Source of the DNA: Clostridium sp. MB40-C1
GTDB taxonomy: Bacteria; Bacillota; Clostridia; Clostridiales; Clostridiaceae
Assembly (NCBI RefSeq): GCF_030913655.1
Contig: NZ_CP133189.1
Span: 310,001 to 374,000, forward strand
Length of the DNA: 64,000 nucleotides
Direction of reading: 5' to 3'
Numbering within the stretch: the stretch's first letter is position 1; the number at the start of each line of letters is the position of its first letter. A program made the translations under genes and the position numbers. The notes under the pieces are model-generated. The model was not told the origin of the DNA. It saw only the letters and a program-made list of their open reading frames with translations, and made no database searches. This document shows positions 24,546 to 34,123 of the stretch, one piece after another.

Positions 24546-26291
24546 ATGTTTAAAAAATTTAATGTTGAAGATATAAATTTAACAAAATATTTGTTTTTTA
24601 CTGGAAAAGGTGGAGTTGGTAAAACTTCTACAGCTTGTGCTGTAGCAGTAACTTTAGCAGATAAGGGTAAAAAGATTATGCTTATTAGTACAGATCCAGC
24701 TTCAAATCTCCAAGATGTTTTTAATACAGAATTAAATAATAAAGGAGTAGCGATAAAAGAAGTTCCAAAATTAGTAGTGGCAAACTTTGAACCAGAGGAA
24801 GCAGCTGCTGAATATAGGGAAAGTGTAATAGCTCCTTATCGTGGAAAATTGCCAGAAGCAGTTTTGAGAAATATGGAGGAACAGCTTTCAGGTTCATGCA
24901 CTGTGGAAATTGCTGCATTTAATGAATTTTCAAATTTTATAACTGATGAAAATGCAGCAGAGGAATATGATCATATTATATTTGATACAGCACCAACAGG
25001 GCATACGCTACGAATGTTACAGCTACCTTCAGCATGGAGTAATTTTATTAGTGAAAATACACATGGGGCATCATGTTTAGGTCAGCTTTCAGGACTTGAA
25101 AGTAAAAAAGAAATTTATAAAAAAGCAGTTAGTACTTTGGCAGATAAAGAGAAAACTACACTTATACTTGTGTCTCGTCCTGAACCATCACCTTTAAAAG
25201 AAGCTGAAAGGGCATCTAAGGAGCTTCAGGATATAGGAGTAAACAATCAAGTCTTAGTTATTAATGGTGTGCTTCAAGGACATGATGACTATCTTTCAAA
25301 TGCTATTTATAACAAACAGCAAGAAGCATTAAAAGATATACCAGAATCACTTAAACTTATTGAAACTTTTGAGATTCCACTAAGATCTTATAATGTAACA
25401 GGGTTAGAAAATGTAAGAGAGTTCTTAAAGGGAAACAATGTTAAATATAGTAGAGCAACATTAAATACTAACGATATGCCTAGACTAAAGAGTGTAGTAG
25501 AAGATTTATACAATAATGATAAAAAAGTAATATTTACAATGGGTAAAGGTGGTGTAGGCAAAACTACAATAGCTGCTGCGATTGCTATAGGGTTAGCTAA
25601 AAAAGGTAAAAAGGTACACTTAACAACTACTGATCCAGCGGCTCATTTAAAGTTTGTGTTAGATGAAGGCTATGGAATTACATTAAGTCATATTGATGAA
25701 AAAAAGGAACTAGAAAAATATAAAGAAGAAGTATTAAGTAAAGCAAGGGAAACTATGAGTGAAGATGATATTGCTTATGTTGAAGAAGATTTAAGATCAC
25801 CTTGTACTCAGGAGATTGCTGTATTCAGAGCCTTTTCAGAGGTAGTTGAAAGGTCAGAAAATGAAGTTGTAGTTATTGATACAGCACCAACAGGGCATAC
25901 ATTGTTATTGTTAGATTCTACTCAAAGTTACAATAAAGAAATTCAACGCTCACAAGGAGATATACCAGAATCAGTTAAAAAGCTTTTGCCTAAGCTTAGA
26001 AATGAAGAGGAAACAGAAGTTATTATTGTAACATTAGCTGAAACTACTCCAGTTTATGAAGCTCTCAGATTACAAAAAGATTTAAATAGAGCTGGCATCT
26101 ACAGCAAGTGGTGGGTTATTAATTCAAGTTTTTACGCAACAAATACAACAAACGATATTTTAAAAGTAAAAGCAAGTAATGAAGTTCAGTGGATTAATAA
26201 AGTTAATGAAATATCCAAAGGTAATTTCGTAGTTATAGAGTGGATGAGTGAAGAAGTTAAGGGAGAAAAACTTAACGACTTAATAAACTAG
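24546..26291 (+). CDS. arsA: Arsenite-stimulated ATPase ArsA (two-domain)
   Basis: This 581-residue ATPase has two homologous halves. Each has a deviant Walker A motif, GKGGVGKT at residues 20-27 and again near residue 333, and a DTAPTGHTL signal-transduction motif. The three arsenite-binding cysteines are present in SGSCTVEIA, GASCLGQLS and RSPCTQEIA. It receives As(III) from ArsD and energises the efflux permease. In many operons it works with ArsB; here the partner is an Acr3-type carrier encoded after a hairpin. Confidence 0.96.
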   Translation: MFKKFNVEDINLTKYLFFTGKGGVGKTSTACAVAVTLADKGKKIMLISTDPASNLQDVFNTELNNKGVAIKEVPKLVVANFEPEEAAAEYRESVIAPYRGKLPEAVLRNMEEQLSGSCTVEIAAFNEFSNFITDENAAEEYDHIIFDTAPTGHTLRMLQLPSAWSNFISENTHGASCLGQLSGLESKKEIYKKAVSTLADKEKTTLILVSRPEPSPLKEAERASKELQDIGVNNQVLVINGVLQGHDDYLSNAIYNKQQEALKDIPESLKLIETFEIPLRSYNVTGLENVREFLKGNNVKYSRATLNTNDMPRLKSVVEDLYNNDKKVIFTMGKGGVGKTTIAAAIAIGLAKKGKKVHLTTTDPAAHLKFVLDEGYGITLSHIDEKKELEKYKEEVLSKARETMSEDDIAYVEEDLRSPCTQEIAVFRAFSEVVERSENEVVVIDTAPTGHTLLLLDSTQSYNKEIQRSQGDIPESVKKLLPKLRNEEETEVIIVTLAETTPVYEALRLQKDLNRAGIYSKWWVINSSFYATNTTNDILKVKASNEVQWINKVNEISKGNFVVIEWMSEEVKGEKLNDLIN

Positions 26292-26295
26292 GTAT

Positions 26296-26340
26296 AATTC
26301 CACTACAAAGTGATAATATAAATTTTGTAGTGGAATTTTT
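26296..26340 (+). terminator. Hairpin between arsA and acr3
   Basis: AATTCCACTACAAA pairs perfectly with TTTGTAGTGGAATT, then TTTTAG. It could attenuate transcription into acr3 or protect the upstream mRNA. Confidence 0.75.
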
Positions 26341-26392
26341 AGAGAATTAACATCTATTATGATTTGTGTAATAAATATGGGGAGGATTAACT

Positions 26393-27454
26393 ATGTCATC
26401 AGAAAATAAAAAAGAAAAGAAAGGTCTTGGAGTATTTGAGAGATATCTTACTATATGGGTAGCACTTTGTATTGTAGTAGGAATACTTATAGGTCAATTT
26501 ATTCCTACTATACCTGAAACTTTAAATAAATTTGAATATTATAATGTATCTATACCAGTTGCTATTTTAATTTGGCTTATGATTTACCCAATGATGCTAA
26601 AAATTGATTTTAACAGTATAGTAGGTGTAACTAAAAAACCTAAAGGATTAATAGTTACATGTGTTACTAATTGGCTTATAAAACCATTTACAATGTATCT
26701 TATAGCAGCATTTTTCTTAAAGGTTGTGTTTAAAACATTTATTCCGGCAAATCTTGCAACAGAGTATTTAGCAGGAGCAGTATTATTAGGAGCAGCACCA
26801 TGTACAGCAATGGTGTTTGTATGGAGCTACCTTACTAAAGGAGATCCAGCATATACATTAGTTCAAGTAGCTGTAAATGACTTAATTATACTAATAGCTT
26901 TTACACCTATTGTAGCATTTTTATTAGGGGTAAGTGAGGTTACAGTTCCTTATGGCACATTAATATTATCAACTATATTATTTGTAGTTATACCGCTTAC
27001 AGCAGGGTATTTAACAAGAAAATCTGTTATAAAAAATAAAGGAACAGAGTATTTTAATGACGTGTTTTTAAAGAAATTTGATAATGTAACTATTGTGGGA
27101 TTGCTTTTAACTTTAGTTATTATATTCTCATTCCAAGGAGAGATTATATTAAATAATCCACTTCATATTCTATTGATTGCAATACCTCTTACAATTCAAA
27201 CATTTTTAATATTTAGTATTGCTTATGGATGGGCAAAGCTATGGAAATTACCTCACAATGTTGCTGCACCAGCAGGAATGATAGGAGCAAGTAATTTCTT
27301 TGAATTAGCAGTTGCGGTTGCAATATCCTTATTTGGATTAAAGTCAGGAGCAGCCCTTGCTACAGTAGTAGGTGTTTTAACAGAAGTACCTATAATGCTT
27401 ACTCTTGTTAGAATTGCAAATAATACAAGAGGATGGTTTTTAAGTGAAAAGTGA
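26393..27454 (+). CDS. acr3: Acr3-family arsenite efflux permease
   Basis: This 353-residue carrier has ten hydrophobic segments. The Acr3 signature LLGAAPCTAMVFVWSYLTKGDP holds the essential cysteine, and a second helix motif is APAGMIGASNFFELAVAVA. It expels As(III) through the membrane, driven by the proton force or by ArsA. GGGGAGGA precedes the ATG. The operon has no arsC arsenate reductase, so as seen it deals with arsenite rather than arsenate. Confidence 0.95.
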   Translation: MSSENKKEKKGLGVFERYLTIWVALCIVVGILIGQFIPTIPETLNKFEYYNVSIPVAILIWLMIYPMMLKIDFNSIVGVTKKPKGLIVTCVTNWLIKPFTMYLIAAFFLKVVFKTFIPANLATEYLAGAVLLGAAPCTAMVFVWSYLTKGDPAYTLVQVAVNDLIILIAFTPIVAFLLGVSEVTVPYGTLILSTILFVVIPLTAGYLTRKSVIKNKGTEYFNDVFLKKFDNVTIVGLLLTLVIIFSFQGEIILNNPLHILLIAIPLTIQTFLIFSIAYGWAKLWKLPHNVAAPAGMIGASNFFELAVAVAISLFGLKSGAALATVVGVLTEVPIMLTLVRIANNTRGWFLSEK

Positions 27455-27502
27455 AAAATAGATAGTTTATTATAATCAATTAATAGGATTAAAAAATAAG
27501 GT

Positions 27503-27525
27503 TAAAGGAAGTTTTAAAAGAGTGT
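27503..27525. repeat. 23-base repeat shared with 44331-44353
   Basis: TAAAGGAAGTTTTAAAAGAG followed by TGT is identical at both places, each shortly after a stop codon. At 44331 it is one arm of a hairpin; here the second arm is degenerate. Perhaps a decayed dispersed repeat. Confidence 0.45.
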
Positions 27526-27557
27526 AAAAACAACAATCTTTAAAAACGGGACCTGAA

Positions 27558-27604
27558 ATAAAAATACTATAAGGTGTGAAATGCACCTTATAGTATTTTT
27601 ATTT
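27558..27604 (+). terminator. Terminator of the ars operon
   Basis: AAAAATACTATAAGGTG pairs perfectly with CACCTTATAGTATTTTT (17 pairs), followed by ATTTATTT. Confidence 0.92.
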
Positions 27605-27751
27605 ATTTAAATTTGAAAATATAATCAACAGCTTAAAAATATGCTAATAATATAGCACATTAGAGTATAAATGTACAAAAAATACATTTATGTATATTGG
27701 AGCAAGGTTAGACCATATAGTAATATATAAGAATATTTAGGAGGGGTTTTT

Positions 27752-28960
27752 ATGGCAGATTATAATGAAATGAGTAGTAAATCAATAGTTGAATATATAA
27801 GAAATTTGAACTTAAATATCTTTTATAAAGGAGAAAAGCTTAAAGCAGAAGAAATAGGTGATGGAAATTTAAATTTAGTTTTTAGAATTAAAGGAGAAAA
27901 CAGTGGAAAGTCTGTTATCGTAAAACAAGCTTTGCCTTATTTAAGAATAGCAGGAGAAGGGTGGAAGCTAACTTTAGATAGAAATAGAATAGAAGCTGAG
28001 GCTATGTTTGAACAGGAAAAAGCTTGCAATGGATTTGTTCCTAAAATATATAAAGTGGACAAGGATAATTGTCTTTATGTTGCTGAAGATTTAGGTTATA
28101 TGGATATTTTAAGAACAGGTTTTATGGAGATGAAAAGATATCCTAATCTTTCAAAACAGATGGGAAAGTTCTTATCTAGAAATCTTTTTTATACATCAGA
28201 TTTAGGACTTGGATCAATTAAGAAAAAGAAAATGATAAGCAAATTCATAAATCCTGAATTATGCGATATAACTGAAAAATTAGTTCTAACAGATCCATAT
28301 ATAAATGCAGAATCTAATGATATAAATTCATATATTATAGAAGATGCTAAAAGATTATGGGAAAATGAAAAGGTCAGGTTGGAAATAAGTAAATTAAAGA
28401 ACCTTTTTATGACTAAAGCAGAGGCACTTTTACATGGAGACTTACATACAGGTTCCATTTTTGTTTCTCTAGATAGAATAGTTATTTTTGACACTGAATT
28501 TGCTTTTTATGGTCCCTACGGATATGATATAGGATTACTATTTGCAAATTATATATTAAATTATTTTTCTTGGGAAGGTAGAAAAGATAAATCAAAGAAA
28601 CAAATTGAAGATTTTAGAGAATATTTATTAGAGTCTATTAAAGAAATATGGAATGAATTTAAAAGAGATTTTGGGCAGCTTTGGGATAATGATTCCAAAG
28701 AGATTATAACTGAAGTCAAGGGGTATAAAGAGTATTATATAAACAATTTGTTACATGAGACTATAGGTTTTGCTTCTTGTGAAATAATGAGAAGAGTTTT
28801 GGGAATGGCACATGTGCCAGACTTAGATTTTATAAAGAATGAAGAAGAGAGAGCTGAGGCTCAAAGGCTTGCTTTAAATATAGCACAGGAAATGCTGATT
28901 AGAAGAAATGAAATAAATAGTATAGATGGATTAGTTAAGTTAATTAAAGAACAAATATAA
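27752..28960 (+). CDS. mtnK: S-methyl-5-thioribose kinase
   Basis: This 402-residue kinase phosphorylates 5-methylthioribose in methionine salvage. It has the aminoglycoside-kinase-like fold: [11 protein letters not shown] nucleotide loop, catalytic [10 protein letters not shown] and metal-binding [16 protein letters not shown], which is the MtnK form. AGGAGGGG precedes the ATG. It is 13 bases from mtnA, encoding the next enzyme. No S-box (SAM riboswitch) core was found in the 147 bases after the ars terminator. Confidence 0.95.
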   Translation: MADYNEMSSKSIVEYIRNLNLNIFYKGEKLKAEEIGDGNLNLVFRIKGENSGKSVIVKQALPYLRIAGEGWKLTLDRNRIEAEAMFEQEKACNGFVPKIYKVDKDNCLYVAEDLGYMDILRTGFMEMKRYPNLSKQMGKFLSRNLFYTSDLGLGSIKKKKMISKFINPELCDITEKLVLTDPYINAESNDINSYIIEDAKRLWENEKVRLEISKLKNLFMTKAEALLHGDLHTGSIFVSLDRIVIFDTEFAFYGPYGYDIGLLFANYILNYFSWEGRKDKSKKQIEDFREYLLESIKEIWNEFKRDFGQLWDNDSKEIITEVKGYKEYYINNLLHETIGFASCEIMRRVLGMAHVPDLDFIKNEEERAEAQRLALNIAQEMLIRRNEINSIDGLVKLIKEQI

Positions 28961-28973
28961 AGGAGGATTTTGT

Positions 28974-30029
28974 ATGGAAGGACTACTTGCAATTAAATGG
29001 GATGATAATAGAGATAAATTGATATTACTGGACCAAACTAAACTTCCAAATGCAATCGAATACATTGAGTATGATTCAATAGAAGGTGTTTGGATAGCTA
29101 TTAAAGATATGATTGTAAGAGGAGCACCAGCTATAGGTGTTGCTGCTGGATATGGTTTATATTTTGGAATAAAGAATTCACCAGAAGAAAGCTTTCATAG
29201 TTTTTGGACGTATATAAATGAAAAAGCAGATTATTTGAATTCTAGTAGACCTACAGCAGTTAATCTTTCCTGGGCTCTTAATAGGATGAAGAAAAAAGCA
29301 GAAGAATCAAGAGAAAAACCTATATCAGAAATAAAGAAAATTTTGAGAGAGGAAGCTAAAAGAATTCATAAAGAAGACATTCAAATTTGCAGATCTATTG
29401 GGGAAAACTTTATGCCATTAATAAAAAATAATATGGGTATTTTAACTCATTGCAATGCTGGACAACTAGCTACTTCAATGTATGGTACGGCAACTTCGCC
29501 AATTTATCTTGCTTATGAAAAAGGATGGCATATAAGAGTTTATTCAGATGAAACAAGACCAAGACTACAAGGTTCTACTTTAACAGCATTAGAATTGTTT
29601 CAAGCAGGAATTGATGTAACTACTATAACTGATAATATGGCGGCAGTTGTAATGGCACAAGGAAAAGTAGATGCAGTTATAGTTGGGTGCGATAGAGTAG
29701 CTGCTAATGGAGATATTGCAAATAAAATAGGAACATTTAATGTATCAATTTTAGCTAAATATTTTAGAATACCTATGTATATAGCTGCTCCAACACCAAC
29801 AATTGATTTAAATACACAAACGGGAGAGAAAATTCCTATAGAAGAAAGGGATTCAAAAGAAATCACATGTAGATTTGGTGTTTGGACAGCACCTAAAGGA
29901 GTAAAAACATATAATCCTTCTTTTGATGTAACTCCTCATGAAAATATAACTGCAATAGTTACTGAAAAGGGAATTGTTTATCCTCCATTTAAAGAAAATC
30001 TAAAAAAATTATTAAAACAGACAAGATAA
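28974..30029 (+). CDS. mtnA: Methylthioribose-1-phosphate isomerase
   Basis: This 351-residue enzyme turns 5-methylthioribose-1-phosphate into the ribulose form. Family motifs are present: [22 protein letters not shown] with the catalytic cysteine, DNMAAVVM and [11 protein letters not shown] with the catalytic aspartate, and [10 protein letters not shown]. It is related to eIF2B subunits, but the Cys/Asp pair supports the isomerase. AGGAGGA precedes the ATG. No mtnB-C-D or methylthioribulose-phosphate aldolase gene follows; a terminator ends the unit. Confidence 0.95.
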   Translation: MEGLLAIKWDDNRDKLILLDQTKLPNAIEYIEYDSIEGVWIAIKDMIVRGAPAIGVAAGYGLYFGIKNSPEESFHSFWTYINEKADYLNSSRPTAVNLSWALNRMKKKAEESREKPISEIKKILREEAKRIHKEDIQICRSIGENFMPLIKNNMGILTHCNAGQLATSMYGTATSPIYLAYEKGWHIRVYSDETRPRLQGSTLTALELFQAGIDVTTITDNMAAVVMAQGKVDAVIVGCDRVAANGDIANKIGTFNVSILAKYFRIPMYIAAPTPTIDLNTQTGEKIPIEERDSKEITCRFGVWTAPKGVKTYNPSFDVTPHENITAIVTEKGIVYPPFKENLKKLLKQTR

Positions 30030-30049
30030 ATTAGAACAATGAATTCAAG

Positions 30050-30084
30050 ACTACTGATAAGCATATTTTATCAGTAGTTTTATT
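30050..30084 (+). terminator. Terminator of mtnK-mtnA
   Basis: ACTACTGATAA-GCATATT-TTATCAGTAGT followed by TTTATTATA. Confidence 0.88.
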
Positions 30085-30162
30085 ATATTTGAGGAAATTG
30101 CATGAGAATTAGAATAAAACACTTATTTCAGAGGAAAATTAATTTTGAAAGGAGAGAGTGTA

Positions 30163-30348
30163 GTGAGTAGAAAAAAAAATAAAAATATTGGAATAGATCT
30201 TGGAGATTTGCCAAGTAATTATGTTTTAAAAATAGAAGACGATTTTATAGCTAATAAAAAAGAAGAGATTGATATACTTCCAGATGAGTTTTCTGATGAG
30301 AATAATATTACAAATAAAATAGATGTATATAATAATAAAAAGAATTAG
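30163..30348 (+). CDS. Small acidic unknown protein (61 residues)
   Basis: GTG at 30163 has AAGGAGAG about 8 bases upstream and reads MSRKKNKNIGIDLGDLPSNY with an acidic second half (EEIDILPDEFSDEN). No membrane segment or known motif is seen. It is the first of three small genes (30163, 30416, 30641) that probably form a unit. Part of a fifth half-copy of the GAGGAAATTGCAT repeat lies just upstream at 30089. Confidence 0.55.
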   Translation: MSRKKNKNIGIDLGDLPSNYVLKIEDDFIANKKEEIDILPDEFSDENNITNKIDVYNNKKN

Positions 30349-30415
30349 AAAGCTATTTATTAACAGTATAAGAATTTTTATTTACGGAAATATTAAGCTT
30401 GAGAGGAGTGGTGTT

Positions 30416-30607
30416 ATGCAATTAAATACAAAAGATATAATAAAACAAAAAGTGCTTGATGCACAAGAAAATGTAAGAGATTATGAAGAATATGCAAAAC
30501 AAGTTGATAGTGAAGAAGTAAATGAAGCATTTAAAAATTTTGCAGAAGAGTGTGCTTATCAAGCTCAAAAACTTCAGCAATTACTTTCAAAATACGAAGA
30601 AAAATAA
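30416..30607 (+). CDS. Small helical protein (63 residues)
   Basis: The ATG at 30416 has GAGAGGAG about 7 bases upstream. The protein looks wholly helical (NTKDIIKQKVLDAQENVRDY, then FAEECAYQAQKLQQLL) and could form a two-helix, ferritin-like hairpin; the pattern recalls small helical proteins of clostridia of unknown function. A longer reading from 30323 overlaps the previous gene and has no ribosome binding site. Confidence 0.65.
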   Translation: MQLNTKDIIKQKVLDAQENVRDYEEYAKQVDSEEVNEAFKNFAEECAYQAQKLQQLLSKYEEK

Positions 30608-30640
30608 TTTATTATTTTATTCCAGAAAGGGTAATAAAGT

Positions 30641-30778
30641 ATGAAAAAAGAGATGTTAAAAGGTGAAGCTCATAAAAAAGGTGGAAAACATGATGGAATA
30701 AAACCTAAGGATAGGCCACTAGGAAATAAAAAAAATCCTTCCGAATATAAAAGCTTTAACGGAGAAATAATTGATTAG
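30641..30778 (+). CDS. Small basic unknown protein (45 residues)
   Basis: ATG at 30641 with AGAAAGGG 9 bases upstream. The sequence (MKKEMLKGEAHKKGGKHDGI, then KPKDRPLGNKKNPSEYKS) is Lys- and Gly-rich with no hydrophobic part. Its place between two small genes and a strong terminator supports a real gene. Such short, basic, unstructured proteins are common among spore core components, but that is a guess. Confidence 0.55.
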   Translation: MKKEMLKGEAHKKGGKHDGIKPKDRPLGNKKNPSEYKSFNGEIID

Positions 30779-30792
30779 TATAATTGCATAAG

Positions 30793-30841
30793 AAGGCTGT
30801 CAAATATGATTAAAATATCGTATTTGACAGCCTTTTCTTTT
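30793..30841 (+). terminator. Terminator of the small-protein cluster
   Basis: AAGGCTGTCAAATA pairs with TATTTGACAGCCTT and the inner bases pair further, then TTCTTTT. Confidence 0.9.
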
Positions 30842-30967
30842 GAAATGATAAATATTTTTATAGGTTATAGTATAAAAATGAATATTGTAGAATATAAAAT
30901 TTACAAAGAGGATATCAGTAAGAATATAAGATTTCAGTTTAGAAAATCAATCTTTGGGGGAGAGTAT

Positions 30968-31270
30968 ATGGATTTTTTTAGTGTTATTATTTTATCTATG
31001 ATATGTGAGGCTACATGGGAAACTATTAAAATGGCTATACCATTTAAGATAGAAAAATGGGTTGATAGAGTATGTGCTATGGCTATAGGTATATTTTTAG
31101 CAATTGCAAGTGAAGTAGACTTTTTATATATGATAGGTATACAACTATCAATTCCTTATTTAGGAATGATTTTAACAGGACTATTAATAAGCAGAGGAAG
31201 CAATTTTATGCATGATATTTTATCAACTATAAGTAATGTTCACCAAAGTACAAAGACGAATAATAAGTAA
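30968..31270 (+). CDS. Small membrane protein, holin-like
   Basis: ATG at 30968 has GGGGGAGAG 4-5 bases upstream. The 100-residue protein has about three hydrophobic segments (FFSVIILSMICEATW, AMAIGIFLAIASEVDFLYMI, IPYLGMILTGLLIS) and a polar C-terminus. The layout resembles phage holin-type or small clostridial membrane proteins, but no phage genes are near. The frame is open upstream to 30806 across a terminator, so the longer reading is not used. Confidence 0.65.
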   Translation: MDFFSVIILSMICEATWETIKMAIPFKIEKWVDRVCAMAIGIFLAIASEVDFLYMIGIQLSIPYLGMILTGLLISRGSNFMHDILSTISNVHQSTKTNNK

Positions 31271-31286
31271 TGATAATTTATCTAAT

Positions 31287-31338
31287 TGGGAAACTTACAT
31301 TTTGCATTCTCTAGTTTTTAATTATGTAATTTACTCAA
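31287..31338. repeat. Half-copy of the GAGGAAATTGCATAATT element
   Basis: Read on the minus strand it matches 56199-56250: TTGAGTAAATTACATAATT, then TAAAAACTAGAGAATGC and AATGTAAGTTT. Only one end of the inverted-repeat element is present. Confidence 0.6.
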
Positions 31339-31495
31339 GTACTAAACGTGTAATTAAATTATTAAATATAAATTTTTATGAAAATTAAGAAGTTATTTGC
31401 TTAGAATTAGATAGTACATGTAAAAGACATATTAAATTATAAAAAAGTTATGATATAATTAATTGAAATAGGCATAAAAAGGGGAGGAAAAAAGA

Positions 31496-32257
31496 ATGCA
31501 GGAAATAGTACAATCCGTAGATAGATCCCTTTCTATATTGGAAGTGTTATCTGATTATGAAAATGGGCTTGGTATTACTGAAATAAGTGAAAAAGTAAAC
31601 CTACATAAAAGCACTGTACATAGATTGCTAGCTACACTGATATATAAGGGATATGTCGAGCAAGAAGATAAAGCAAATAAGTATAAGCTAACTTTAAAGT
31701 TATTTGAACTTGGAAATAAAAAAATACAGAAAATGGACTTGGTTACGGTAGCAAGACCATATCTAAAAGAGTTAGTGGAAAAGACTAATGAAGTGGTACA
31801 TTTAGTTGTAAGAGAAGGTACTGAAATCATTTATGTTGGAAAAGAAGAATCACAAAATACAATAAGGACACACTCTAGAATAGGGCATAGAAGACCTCTT
31901 TATTGTACTGCTGTAGGTAAATCTATTTTATCTTATATGGAAGATGACCAAATTGAGGAAATATGGAATAAAAGTAACGTAGAAAAGCTGACAGAACATA
32001 CTATAACTGATTTTAATGAATTCAAAAAATATTTAAATGAGGTACGAAAAAACAGGTATGCAGTAGATGAACAAGAAAATGAAATTGGAGTAAGATGTGT
32101 AGGAACTTCAATTTTTAATTATAAAGGGGAAGTATGTGGGGCTATAAGTATTTCAGGTTCTATAATTAGTTTTACTAAAGAGAAATTAGAAGAGTTTTCA
32201 AAACTTGTAATTGAATATGCAGAAAAAATATCTAGAGAACTTGGCTACAGAGGATAA
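31496..32257 (+). CDS. IclR-family regulator of the 2-keto-3-deoxygluconate genes
   Basis: This 253-residue regulator has an N-terminal winged helix (ITEISEKVNLHKSTVHRLLATL, residues about 23-44) and the IclR effector domain with GHRRPLYCTAVGKSILSYM and NEIGVRCVGTSIFNYKGEVCGAISISG. It lies directly before eda and kdgK, so a KdgR-like role sensing 2-keto-3-deoxygluconate is likely (inference from context). GGGGAGGA precedes the ATG. A terminator overlaps its 3' end. Confidence 0.92.
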   Translation: MQEIVQSVDRSLSILEVLSDYENGLGITEISEKVNLHKSTVHRLLATLIYKGYVEQEDKANKYKLTLKLFELGNKKIQKMDLVTVARPYLKELVEKTNEVVHLVVREGTEIIYVGKEESQNTIRTHSRIGHRRPLYCTAVGKSILSYMEDDQIEEIWNKSNVEKLTEHTITDFNEFKKYLNEVRKNRYAVDEQENEIGVRCVGTSIFNYKGEVCGAISISGSIISFTKEKLEEFSKLVIEYAEKISRELGYRG

Positions 32258-32278
32258 TGTAGCCAAGTTTCTTTTTTT
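32240..32278 (+). terminator. Terminator overlapping the end of the IclR gene
   Basis: CTTGGCTACA-GAGGATAA-TGTAGCCAAG followed by TTTCTTTTTTT; the stop codon is in the loop. Confidence 0.9.
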
Positions 32279-32369
32279 GAAAAAAATATATAATAATAAG
32301 AATTCTAAAGGATGATACATATAAAAAGGGGTAGAAGTTGATAATTTTAAAATATAAAAAAAAAATGTT

Positions 32370-32398
32370 TTGATATATGAAACTATATTTTGTATAAT
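32370..32398 (+). promoter_or_regulatory. eda promoter with candidate IclR/KdgR operator
   Basis: TTGATA (32370-32375) and TATAAT (32393-32398) with a 17-base spacer. The spacer holds TGAAACTATATTTTG, an imperfect dyad resembling the TGAAAC-N3-GTTTCA type bound by KdgR of enterobacteria. The regulator encoded just upstream is the obvious candidate. Confidence 0.6.
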
Positions 32399-32435
32399 GA
32401 AATAAATTATACGAATATATAGGAGGATAATTATA

Positions 32436-33089
32436 GTGATAGAAAAAATAAATACTTTAAAAAGAATTACTGATGTAGGTGTAGTTGCAGTTGTTAGAGC
32501 AGATAATGCTGATATGGCTGAAAAAATATCCAAAGCATGTATAGAAGGTGGAATACCCGCTATTGAGGTGACTTTTACAGTTCCTAATGCAGATAAGGTA
32601 ATTACAGCTTTAAAAGAAAAGTTTACAAAAGAAGAACTTATAGTGGGAGCTGGTACAGTTTTAGATAGTGAAACAGCTAGAATAGCTATACTTGCTGGAG
32701 CACAATATATAGTTAGTCCAGGATTTGATTTAGAAACAGCAAAACTCTGTAATAGATATCAAATTCCTTACATGGCAGGTTGTATGACTATAACTGAGAT
32801 GATAAAGGCTCTAGAAGCTGGAACAGATGTAATAAAATTATTTCCAGGAAGTGCATATGGATCAAGTATGGTTAAAGCAATAAAAGCACCACTTCCACAA
32901 GTATCTATCATGCCAACAGGTGGAGTTGATATAAACAATGCAGCTGAATGGATTAAAAATGGGTGTGTTGCAGTAGGTGTTGGTGGAAAACTTATTGAAG
33001 GAGCTAAAACAGGAAATTACGAAGAGGTTGCTAGATTATCAAGAGAATTTGTAAATAAAGTTAAAGAGGCAAGAGAGAGTTTAGCTTAG
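32436..33089 (+). CDS. eda: 2-dehydro-3-deoxy-phosphogluconate aldolase
   Basis: This 217-residue class I aldolase splits KDPG into pyruvate and glyceraldehyde-3-phosphate. The catalytic glutamate is in IPAIEVTFT and the Schiff-base lysine in GTDVIKLFPGS. VGAGTVLD, YIVSPGFD and MPTGGV are also typical. The start is GTG with AGGAGG 9 bases upstream. kdgK follows after 11 bases. Without edd or zwf here, the aldolase serves the non-phosphorylated branch fed by KdgK. Confidence 0.96.
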   Translation: MIEKINTLKRITDVGVVAVVRADNADMAEKISKACIEGGIPAIEVTFTVPNADKVITALKEKFTKEELIVGAGTVLDSETARIAILAGAQYIVSPGFDLETAKLCNRYQIPYMAGCMTITEMIKALEAGTDVIKLFPGSAYGSSMVKAIKAPLPQVSIMPTGGVDINNAAEWIKNGCVAVGVGGKLIEGAKTGNYEEVARLSREFVNKVKEARESLA

Positions 33090-33100
33090 GAGGAAAAGGC

Positions 33101-34123
33101 ATGAATAAAAAAGTTGTAACTATGGGAGAATTAATGCTTAGATTATCTACACCAGGTCATAAAAGATTTATTCAAGCAGAATCCTTCGATGCAGTTTATG
33201 GAGGCGCAGAAGCGAATGTGGCTGTATCACTGGCAAATTTTGGACTAGATACATACTTCGTGAGTAAACTTCCAAATAATCCAATAGGTGAAAGTGCACT
33301 AAATTCTTTAAGAAAATTTGGAGTTAAAACTGATTATATATCTAAAGGTGGAGATAGATTAGGCATATATTTTTTTGAAAAAGGAACTTCCATAAGATCT
33401 TCTAAAGTTGTATATGACAGAGCAAATTCCTCAATGGCTACAGCAGATCCAGAGGATTTTGATTTTAATACAATATTTAAGGATGCAGATTGGTTTCACT
33501 TTTCAGGAATTACTCCTGCTCTAGGAGAAAAAGGAATAAAGATTGCAAAGAAAGCTGTAGAAGCTGCAAAACAAAATGGTGTTAAAATAAGTTTGGATTT
33601 AAACTATAGAAAACAACTTTGGGGAATAGAACAATTTGAGAAGGTCATGCCAGGGTTACTACAGGATATAGATGTATGTTTTGGATGGCTTAGCAGTATA
33701 GAAGAAAAAAAGGATGAATATCAGGTAGCTGACTTTGCAAAAGAAGGAATTTATATTAAGAGATTTGAAGAAATTTTTAGTAAGATGATAGAGAAATTTA
33801 ATATAAAGTATGTGGTGACTACTATGAGAGAAAATTTTTCAGCTTCTCATAATGCTTTGTCTGCTGTTATTTATGATGGAAAAGAAATATATAAATCTAA
33901 TAGATATGATTTTAATATAGAAGACAGAGTAGGCGGAGGAGATGCTTTTGCAGCAGGGTTAATCTATGGATTAATTACGGAAAAAGACTATAGAAAAGCT
34001 CTTGAATTTGGAGTAGCTTCTTCTGTATTAAAGCATACTATTGGTGGAGATGCTAATTTAGTAACTGTTGATGAAGTTATGGATGTTGTAAACGGGAATA
34101 CATCAGGAAGAGTTAAAAGGTAA
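33101..34123 (+). CDS. kdgK: 2-dehydro-3-deoxygluconokinase
   Basis: This 340-residue PfkB-family sugar kinase phosphorylates 2-keto-3-deoxygluconate to KDPG, the substrate of Eda. The first signature is YGGAEANVAVSLANFG and the second, with the catalytic aspartate, is DRVGGGDAFAAGLIYG. TAGGAGGAAAAGGC precedes the ATG. Overlap in context with eda and the dehydratase supports this substrate rather than fructose or ribose. Confidence 0.94.
   Translation: MNKKVVTMGELMLRLSTPGHKRFIQAESFDAVYGGAEANVAVSLANFGLDTYFVSKLPNNPIGESALNSLRKFGVKTDYISKGGDRLGIYFFEKGTSIRSSKVVYDRANSSMATADPEDFDFNTIFKDADWFHFSGITPALGEKGIKIAKKAVEAAKQNGVKISLDLNYRKQLWGIEQFEKVMPGLLQDIDVCFGWLSSIEEKKDEYQVADFAKEGIYIKRFEEIFSKMIEKFNIKYVVTTMRENFSASHNALSAVIYDGKEIYKSNRYDFNIEDRVGGGDAFAAGLIYGLITEKDYRKALEFGVASSVLKHTIGGDANLVTVDEVMDVVNGNTSGRVKR

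Noticed and set aside
27605-27751. SAM (S-box) riboswitch before mtnK
   Set aside because: Neither the GAGGGA nor the paired core of the S-box could be found; only AT-rich DNA is present.
30806-30967. N-terminal extension of the holin-like protein
   Set aside because: The extension crosses a strong terminator; ATG 30968 has a good ribosome binding site.
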